From: an uncultured Acetatifactor sp.
GTDB taxonomy: Bacteria > Bacillota > Clostridia > Lachnospirales > Lachnospiraceae
DNA length: 8,984 nt
Assembly (NCBI GenBank): GCA_910586515.1
Contig: CAJUGL010000091.1
Coordinates: 1-8,984 of the forward strand
Direction of reading: 5' to 3'
The position numbers were made by a program, and so were the translations under genes. Position 1 is the stretch's first letter, and each line of letters begins with the position of its first letter. Under the pieces are notes generated by a model. The model was not told the DNA's origin. It saw nothing but the letters and a program-made list of their open reading frames with translations, and searched no databases. Positions 5,486-8,984 of this stretch are shown piece after piece.

Positions 5486-6766
5486 ATGCAAAAGAGGGAG
5501 AAGGATGCACGGGAAAGGATTTTGACAGACAAATTGGATCAGTACGGGAAACAGGCCGGGAGGGGACAGAGCGGCAGGGCGTCGGCGGAGGAGATTGAGT
5601 GCCTGCTGGAAAAGATACGGCGCTGCAGCCGGGAGGAGATTCCTTCCCGCGACGAGGCCTGGGAGCGCTTTCTGAGGATTGCCGCCGGAGGGAAGGAGCT
5701 TCTTCCCCTGGAGAACGCGGTTCCCCTCGCCCTGTTTACCGGGGACACGGACGGAGGGATACCGTTTTCACCGGAAGTCGGAAGCCTGGAGGGAACTGCC
5801 GCGCTGGTGCCGGGGAACGGAGAGACGGAAAGAGCGGCCGGACCGGAGCCGGAGTACGGAGAGGCGGAGAGAGCAGCCGGATTGGAGCCGGAGTATCAAG
5901 AGGCGGAGAGAGCGGTCAGACCGGAGAGCAGCGAGGTGTTGGCTCCGGATTGCGGAAGGACGGCGGAAGCAGCCCTGTCAGAGGAGAATTCGGCGGTACG
6001 GGAGGAAGAAAAGAGAGACAGGCATGCTTTTCCGGGCTGGGAGACAGGAGAAACGGATGTTCTACCCCTGGTGCCTCCGAAGTCAGCGAGAGCGGGAAAT
6101 GGGGCTCCCGGCTCAGCGGGAAGAAGAGGGAAGCGGAGGCGGCTGGCGGCGTTTGGTTTGCGCCACAGGGTCTCTGCGGCTGTACTGTTTGCAGCGGTAG
6201 TGCTGGCCCTTGGCAGCGGCGTACGTTCGGCCGCAGTTCAGGGAACGGACTTTTTCTTCTGGCTGAAACAGGACGAAACGGGAAGACAGATGATGACATC
6301 GCCGGAGGGGCTGGACAGAGCTACAGAGAAGGAGGAGTACAGGTACTTTGACAGAGATGAACTGCCGGAGTGGGCACAGGGATGGCTTCAGATAGCGGAT
6401 GCCTTTGAAGTGCCGGAGAATTATGAATGGCAGTACTATGAGGCTAGTGAATTGAAAAATATGCAATTTATTGCCAGTAATTATTTGGATCAGGAAACTG
6501 ACAGGATGATTGCTTTGGGGGAATGGCGGTATTTTGATAAGGTATCATATAATAGAGATGGTTTTATAGATTATAGTTATGTGCAAAGCTATGAAATAAA
6601 TCAACAAGTGATGGATGTTTACGTCAAAACTGAAAATAAGGGGGAGATTTTTTATATAATCTCTTTTTTTGAGGGTAATTGCCAGTATTTTCTTCGTGGT
6701 CAGGAGACGTTGGAAAGTTTGAAAGTTTTGGCAGAGCAATATCTTAGCTGTGTGGAAAAAATGTAG
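5486..6766 (+). CDS. Single-pass membrane protein, putative anti-sigma factor
   Basis: A 426-residue protein directly downstream of the sigma gene, started at ATG 5486 after AAGGGG. Residues 1-75 are charged and helical, ending E-A-W-E-R-F-L-R-I. About 76-215 are low-complexity and rich in Glu, Gly, Pro and Ala, with a 13-residue repeat at 112-148. A basic stretch (GRRGKRRRLA) precedes one membrane segment at about 229-247. Residues 250-426 would be outside the cell, acidic and aromatic, and end in a small domain (Y-F-L-R-G-Q-E-T-L-E-S-L-K-V-L-A-E) that recalls DUF4367-type C-termini found on other Clostridia anti-sigma proteins. Basic residues before the membrane segment fit cytoplasmic-N topology. 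No zinc anti-sigma HxxxCxxC motif is present. GC content is high up to about 6430 and drops sharply after, so the gene looks composite. The anti-sigma role is inferred from position and topology. Confidence 0.72.
   Translation: MQKREKDARERILTDKLDQYGKQAGRGQSGRASAEEIECLLEKIRRCSREEIPSRDEAWERFLRIAAGGKELLPLENAVPLALFTGDTDGGIPFSPEVGSLEGTAALVPGNGETERAAGPEPEYGEAERAAGLEPEYQEAERAVRPESSEVLAPDCGRTAEAALSEENSAVREEEKRDRHAFPGWETGETDVLPLVPPKSARAGNGAPGSAGRRGKRRRLAAFGLRHRVSAAVLFAAVVLALGSGVRSAAVQGTDFFFWLKQDETGRQMMTSPEGLDRATEKEEYRYFDRDELPEWAQGWLQIADAFEVPENYEWQYYEASELKNMQFIASNYLDQETDRMIALGEWRYFDKVSYNRDGFIDYSYVQSYEINQQVMDVYVKTENKGEIFYIISFFEGNCQYFLRGQETLESLKVLAEQYLSCVEKM
5819..5929 (+). repeat. 39-bp coding tandem repeat (13 residues), 2.8 copies
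   Basis: Units at 5819-5857, 5858-5896 and a partial one at 5897-5929 encode G-E-T-E-R-A-A-G-P-E-P-E-Y, G-E-A-E-R-A-A-G-L-E-P-E-Y and Q-E-A-E-R-A-V-R-P-E-S. The DNA copies have diverged at several, partly silent, positions, so the repeat is not fresh. It lies in the cytoplasmic linker of the putative anti-sigma protein and keeps frame in every unit, allowing length change without frameshift. Confidence 0.85.
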
Positions 6767-6896
6767 AAAATAAAAATTTTTTGTAATAAAATGCTTTCTC
6801 AAGTCATATATAGGTAGAGGGATAATTTAATGCGGGTACTATGGGAAAGGAGAAGAGAAAGTCCTTCTAACAAAAATAATGCAAAGGAGAAAGAAA

Positions 6897-7439
6897 ATGA
6901 GTACACTGAAAAAGGTTACAAAAGCAGGGATACTGATTATAGGGGCACTAATCATGAGTATTTTGCTGGCAAGTACCTATGTAATTATCAGTAAGGCTGC
7001 AGAGTCCAGTGAACCGCCGGGGAGTACAGAGGAAGTCGGGCCAGTAGAGGTGCTGAAAGCCACTGTAGTAGAGAGCTTTGATTGGTCTCAGGGGATCAGT
7101 CCTTATACCATGCTGGCAGACTGTAAAATCAGTGTCAGCGGTGACCAGGAGGCGATGTATATTGATATTACTACAGGTGTTGTAGGAAAGGCTTCCGTTC
7201 TGGGAGTGAAAGATGTAAAAATCTATAAGAAGGGCTGGTTCGGCATATGGGATTTAGTTGCCACCTCCAGCGGAGGAGAATCCTATGACCGCTCCACTAT
7301 GGGTATTACTATTACCTATGCCAATGCTGTGAAAGACGCCACCTACAAGATCACCTGCATCCATTACGGTAATGTAAACGGTTACACGGAAGGCGAAAAC
7401 GACAGCGGTGCATTTGTCTATTCATTTTATTCGGATTGA
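6897..7439 (+). CDS. Small secreted protein of unknown function
   Basis: A 180-residue protein with a clear signal peptide: K-K-V-T-K, a hydrophobic core at 11-31 and S-K-A before a probable cut after A34. The mature part of about 146 residues begins with a Ser/Pro/Glu stretch, then alternates short hydrophobic and polar runs as in a beta-sandwich. It has one Cys in M-L-A-D-C-K-I and one in K-I-T-C-I-H that could form a disulfide. ATG 6897 was chosen because AAAGGAG (6884-6890) sits six bases upstream; an in-frame ATG at 6879 lies before that site. The layout resembles small exported Clostridia proteins placed in DUF families such as DUF6147, but I do not firmly recognise one. It follows the sigma/anti-sigma pair by 130 A/T-rich bases with no clear terminator, so it may be cotranscribed with them or be a target of the sigma factor. 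Confidence 0.8.
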   Translation: MSTLKKVTKAGILIIGALIMSILLASTYVIISKAAESSEPPGSTEEVGPVEVLKATVVESFDWSQGISPYTMLADCKISVSGDQEAMYIDITTGVVGKASVLGVKDVKIYKKGWFGIWDLVATSSGGESYDRSTMGITITYANAVKDATYKITCIHYGNVNGYTEGENDSGAFVYSFYSD

Positions 7440-7450
7440 GAGGAAAGAAC

Positions 7451-7495
7451 ATGAATACAAAAGATCGGTATGTTGAGGGAGGGCGGGACAATTAA
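7451..7495 (+). other. 14-codon ORF with strong start signals, overlapping the KTSC gene
   Basis: ATG 7451 is seven bases after GAGAGG (7438-7443), the best ribosome binding site for this region, but its frame ends at TAA 7493-7495 after 14 codons (M-N-T-K-D-R-Y-V-E-G-G-R-D-N). It overlaps the KTSC frame within the G-rich stretch 7475-7487. It could be a coupling leader, or the true start of the KTSC gene separated from it by a frameshift. Confidence 0.35.
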
Positions 7496-7727
7496 ACACA
7501 TAAGCTTTTATACATCACTTATTCAATCTATGGGTTATGATCCGCAGTGTGCTCTTCTGGAAATCAGGTTGCTGTATGACGGTAAAATCAGGCAGTATCA
7601 GGACGTACCGGAAGACATCTGGTATCGGATGCGGGATCATTTCCATCCTGACAATTATTTTCGCAGGCATATCTGCGGCCGTTTTGAGGAGGTCATACTG
7701 CCTGCGCCGGAGAAATGCGGCTCCTGA
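7470..7727 (+). CDS. KTSC-domain protein
   Basis: The 85-residue product matches the KTSC domain: S-L-I-Q-S-M-G-Y-D-P near the start, L-L-E-I-R-L-L-Y-D-G-K-I as the central strands, then Y-Q-D-V-P-E-D-I-W and N-Y-F-R-R-H-I at the end. KTSC domains occur as small stand-alone proteins or fused to nucleic-acid enzymes; one form acts with a lysyl-tRNA synthetase-like protein, but the role of stand-alone copies is not established. The start is uncertain. ATG 7470 has no good ribosome binding site and is read from inside a 14-codon ORF that does. A G-rich block (7475-7483) precedes the conserved part and could serve as a binding site only for a non-standard start near 7491. Either coupling from the upstream ORF or a frameshift must be considered. 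It follows the secreted-protein gene closely, with no obvious functional link. Confidence 0.7.
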   Translation: MLREGGTIKHISFYTSLIQSMGYDPQCALLEIRLLYDGKIRQYQDVPEDIWYRMRDHFHPDNYFRRHICGRFEEVILPAPEKCGS

Positions 7728-7788
7728 TTTGGCTGCGGCCCTGCCGGAGATGTGCTTTTATGAGAAAGTCGGATTTATGAAAGAGTAA
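7726..7788 (+). pseudogene. C-terminal remnant of a GNAT acetyltransferase
   Basis: Overlapping the KTSC stop, in another frame, lie 20 residues ending P-E-M-C-F-Y-E-K-V-G-F-M-K-E and TAA (7786-7788). F-Y-E-K-x-G-F near the C-terminus is the hallmark of Gcn5-related N-acetyltransferases. Nothing of the preceding domain, such as the acetyl-CoA-binding Q/R-x-x-G-x-G/A loop, is found upstream in any frame, so this is a scar left by deletion rather than a gene. Confidence 0.45.
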
Positions 7789-7822
7789 AGACGATAGAAA
7801 AACTGAATAACGTAAACCATGG

Positions 7823-7858
7823 AACCGCTGTCCTGTATTTTTGCAGGGCGGCGGTTTT
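7823..7858 (+). terminator. Intrinsic terminator after the KTSC region
   Basis: Arms 7823-7835 and 7844-7856 form an uninterrupted 13-bp stem (two G-U pairs) with loop TATTTTTG, followed by T residues at 7855-7858 and a further T-rich stretch. It separates the upstream unit from the iron-related gene. Confidence 0.85.
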
Positions 7859-7917
7859 CCGTATTATTTTGGTTTATTCGGAGGAAAAGGGGCAGGATAA
7901 ATTCCGATTTCAGGGAT

Positions 7918-7946
7918 TTGACTTTCAGCTCCATATGCTCTATACT
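7918..7946 (+). promoter_or_regulatory. Near-consensus sigma-A promoter
   Basis: TTGACT (7918-7923) and TATACT (7941-7946) match five of six consensus bases each and are spaced exactly 17 bases. Transcription should start near 7953, giving a leader of about 84 bases to the ATG at 8037. Confidence 0.85.
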
Positions 7947-7951
7947 GTAAA

Positions 7952-7966
7952 TGAGAATGAATCTCA
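7952..7966. promoter_or_regulatory. Fur-box-like operator at the transcription start
   Basis: TGAGAAT-G-AATCTCA is a 7-1-7 inverted repeat, symmetric except for one pair, and matches the Fur consensus TGATAAT-N-ATTATCA at 11 of 14 positions. It lies over the predicted start of the promoter at 7918-7946, a position suited to repression when iron is plentiful. The downstream gene is an iron-transport-associated peptide, which supports Fur over its relatives Zur and PerR. Confidence 0.7.
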
Positions 7967-8036
7967 AAATTGCAGAATTCGGAGCAGGCAGATTCACAGA
8001 GCAGGAATGTCTGTTCGGGAAGGAAAGAGAGTATAT

Positions 8037-8210
8037 ATGGCAGATTTTATTATCATTGGGGTTTTGGCAGTTATTGTTTTTTTCCTTGTGCGGGGACAGG
8101 TGCGGAGGCTGAAGAAAGGACAGTGTGCGGGAGGGTGCAGCGGGTGTTCAGGCTGTCTTGGCTGCAGGGAGAGCGGTTTGGACTGCGGCTCTGCCGAGGA
8201 AAAGGGATAG
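8037..8210 (+). CDS. FeoB-associated Cys-rich membrane protein
   Basis: A 57-residue peptide with one membrane helix (about residues 4-18, D-F-I-I-I-G-V-L-A-V-I-V-F-F-L), a basic stretch R-R-L-K-K, and a cluster of six cysteines: C30, C34, C37, C40, C43 and C50. This is the form of the FeoB-associated Cys-rich family (Pfam virus attachment protein p12 family), usually encoded next to feoB in Clostridia and thought to assist ferrous iron uptake. ATG 8037 follows a purine-rich GGAAGGAAAGAGAG and gives the typical length; the frame is open further upstream, but that part is unlike the family and lies in the leader. No feoA or feoB is within the window on either side, so this copy is an orphan. 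It has its own strong promoter with a Fur-like site. Confidence 0.88.
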   Translation: MADFIIIGVLAVIVFFLVRGQVRRLKKGQCAGGCSGCSGCLGCRESGLDCGSAEEKG

Positions 8211-8319
8211 CTGCTGCATCTGCGTCTGTTGGCTTGGTGTCATGGGGATCTTGAACAGGAATGACGGCCAGCTGACTGCTAAGCCGGGAACAATAACTTG
8301 AAGGAAATAAAGTGATAGC

Positions 8320-8348
8320 TTGTAAACTGAGGGTTCTTGCAATATAAT
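8320..8348 (+). promoter_or_regulatory. Strong promoter of the AAA ATPase fragment
   Basis: TTGTAA (8320-8325) and a perfect TATAAT (8343-8348) are spaced 17 bases, predicting a start near 8355 and a leader of about 134 bases before the GTG at 8489. The 109 bases between the preceding gene (end 8210) and this promoter hold nothing recognisable. Confidence 0.75.
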
Positions 8349-8349
8349 G

Positions 8350-8395
8350 ATAACAGGGTCAAAAAGGTTATGTATGACCTGAATCGGTCTGTTAT
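8350..8395 (+). promoter_or_regulatory. Inverted repeat at the transcription start
   Basis: ATAACAG (8350-8356) pairs with CTGTTAT (8389-8395), and next to it GGTCA (8357-8361) pairs with TGACC (8375-8379), making an interrupted 12-bp stem. GACC (8376-8379) can instead pair with GGTC (8386-8389), so two exclusive folds exist. It begins right after the -10 box and would form the 5' end of the mRNA. An operator or an RNA switch are both possible. Confidence 0.5.
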
Positions 8396-8488
8396 AAGAT
8401 GGCGATATTATCTGTGACAGCGATAGCATTTGGGGGAAGAATAACCAGGAACCGCAACTTCAATTGCAGCGATAAAGGAGGACACACT

Positions 8489-8935
8489 GTGAAGCTAACG
8501 TTGAAAAACATTGGCAAAATAGAGGCAGCTTCAGTTGAGATCAATGGCATCACCGTAATTGCCGGCGAAAACAATACAGGAAAAAGCACGGTTGGAAAAG
8601 CATTATACTGCTTGTTCAGGGCGTTTCATGATATAAACGACAGAATAGACCAGGAACGGAGTTGGTCTGTTTATCGGACTATTTCCGGTTCATTTAGAAA
8701 AAAGGATACCAGTATAGATTTCTTTAACCTCAAGAAAATCGCAGAAGAAATTTGTAAAGACCGTATAAAGTATATTGAAAACACAGACGAACTAAGGAAC
8801 CGTCTGACAGAGATATACGAATCCTTCGCTTCGCATGATATTGCAGTGGAAAGTGTTGACGAAGAGGGCATAGATACAATTTTTCATAAAATACTTTCGT
8901 ATTTGAAATTAGAAGATAATACAATTAAACTGTAA
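8489..8935 (+). CDS. N-terminal fragment of an AAA/OLD-like ATPase
   Basis: The product is 148 residues with the start of an SMC/ABC-like AAA domain: first strand V-K-L-T-L-K-N-I-G-K-I, then Walker A G-E-N-N-T-G-K-S-T at residues 26-34, as in AAA_15/OLD-type ATPases that are often found in phage-defence operons. GTG 8489 was chosen because AAAGGAGG (8474-8481) lies seven bases upstream; the frame is open to 8399 but that part has no such site. Relatives run to several hundred residues; here TAA at 8933 stops the protein before any signature motif or Walker B, so it cannot hydrolyse ATP in the usual way. No continuation is obvious in other frames to the window end. The segment is more A/T-rich than genes before it, in keeping with transfer. 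Most likely a decayed gene; a purposeful short form is less likely. Confidence 0.7.
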   Translation: MKLTLKNIGKIEAASVEINGITVIAGENNTGKSTVGKALYCLFRAFHDINDRIDQERSWSVYRTISGSFRKKDTSIDFFNLKKIAEEICKDRIKYIENTDELRNRLTEIYESFASHDIAVESVDEEGIDTIFHKILSYLKLEDNTIKL

Positions 8936-8959
8936 CGATTTCAAAATTAGGTATGCTAT

Positions 8960-8981
8960 GGGCGGCAGTATCCGACCGCCC
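8960..8981. terminator. GC-rich hairpin after the ATPase fragment
   Basis: GGGCGG (8960-8965) pairs with CCGCCC (8976-8981) around a 10-base loop. It begins 25 bases after the stop codon. The window ends three bases later, so the T-run that would confirm a terminator cannot be seen. Confidence 0.4.
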
Positions 8982-8984
8982 TAT

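Noticed and set aside
5819..5929. Repeat cluster considered as a CRISPR-like array
   Set aside because: The units abut without spacers, keep the reading frame and encode a 13-residue repeat.
5599..6351. 250-codon frame inside the putative anti-sigma gene
   Set aside because: It is a Gly/Arg-rich shadow produced by the GC-rich repeat region; it has no ribosome binding site, and the 5486 frame has the membrane segment and operon spacing.
6767..6800. A/T-rich run (AAAAATTTTTT) as terminator after the anti-sigma gene
   Set aside because: The possible stem is all A-T with no GC core, so it would not be a stable terminator.
6830..6994. 54-codon ORF (ATG 6830) overlapping the start of the secreted protein
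   Set aside because: It has a modest AGAGGG site nine bases upstream but a charged, low-complexity product, and it runs out of frame through a clear signal-peptide coding region.
1..8984. Insertion sequence, integrase or phage genes
   Set aside because: No transposase, integrase or phage structural protein could be recognised in any frame; only small palindromic repeats and gene remnants are present.

Overview
The window looks like a chromosomal segment from a moderate-GC, spore-forming Clostridia, most likely Lachnospiraceae. This is inferred from strong AGGAGG-type ribosome binding sites, an RNase Y gene, a SpoIIM-type membrane protein, a FeoB-associated Cys-rich small protein, and the overall protein style. 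No rRNA, tRNA, CRISPR array or complete insertion sequence was seen.

Layout. Bases 1-1113 hold the 3' part of rny (RNase Y), closed by a strong intrinsic terminator. A 336-base gap follows. It contains a tandem 16-bp duplication, an inverted repeat, a good sigma-A promoter and a palindromic operator-like site just downstream of the predicted transcription start. These lead into a class I (subgroup Ic-like) aspartate-type aminotransferase (1450-2757). Next come a small hairpin repeat and a SpoIIM-family membrane protein (2924-3523). Convergent to it, on the minus strand, is a type I DAHP synthase (3657-4685), the first enzyme of the shikimate pathway. The two convergent genes are separated by an 83-bp branched palindrome that probably terminates both.

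From 4686 the style changes to accessory content. A Trp-rich 33-codon small ORF overlaps the start of an ECF-like sigma factor. That gene is followed by a single-pass membrane protein with an unusual repeat-bearing cytoplasmic part (the putative anti-sigma factor) and by a small secreted protein. This is a plausible signalling cassette: sigma factor, membrane regulator, exported product. Further on are a KTSC-domain protein with an ambiguous start, a scrap of a GNAT acetyltransferase and a strong terminator.

Next is an orphan FeoB-associated Cys-rich membrane peptide behind a near-consensus promoter with a Fur-box-like 7-1-7 site at the start of transcription. Last is the N-terminal fragment of an AAA/OLD-like ATPase, also with a strong promoter and a hairpin at its transcription start.

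The best leads for something undescribed are the 83-bp branched palindrome, the Trp-rich ORF coupled to the sigma factor, the mosaic anti-sigma-like gene, and the orphan iron-controlled small protein. None of these amounts to a proven new system from sequence alone.
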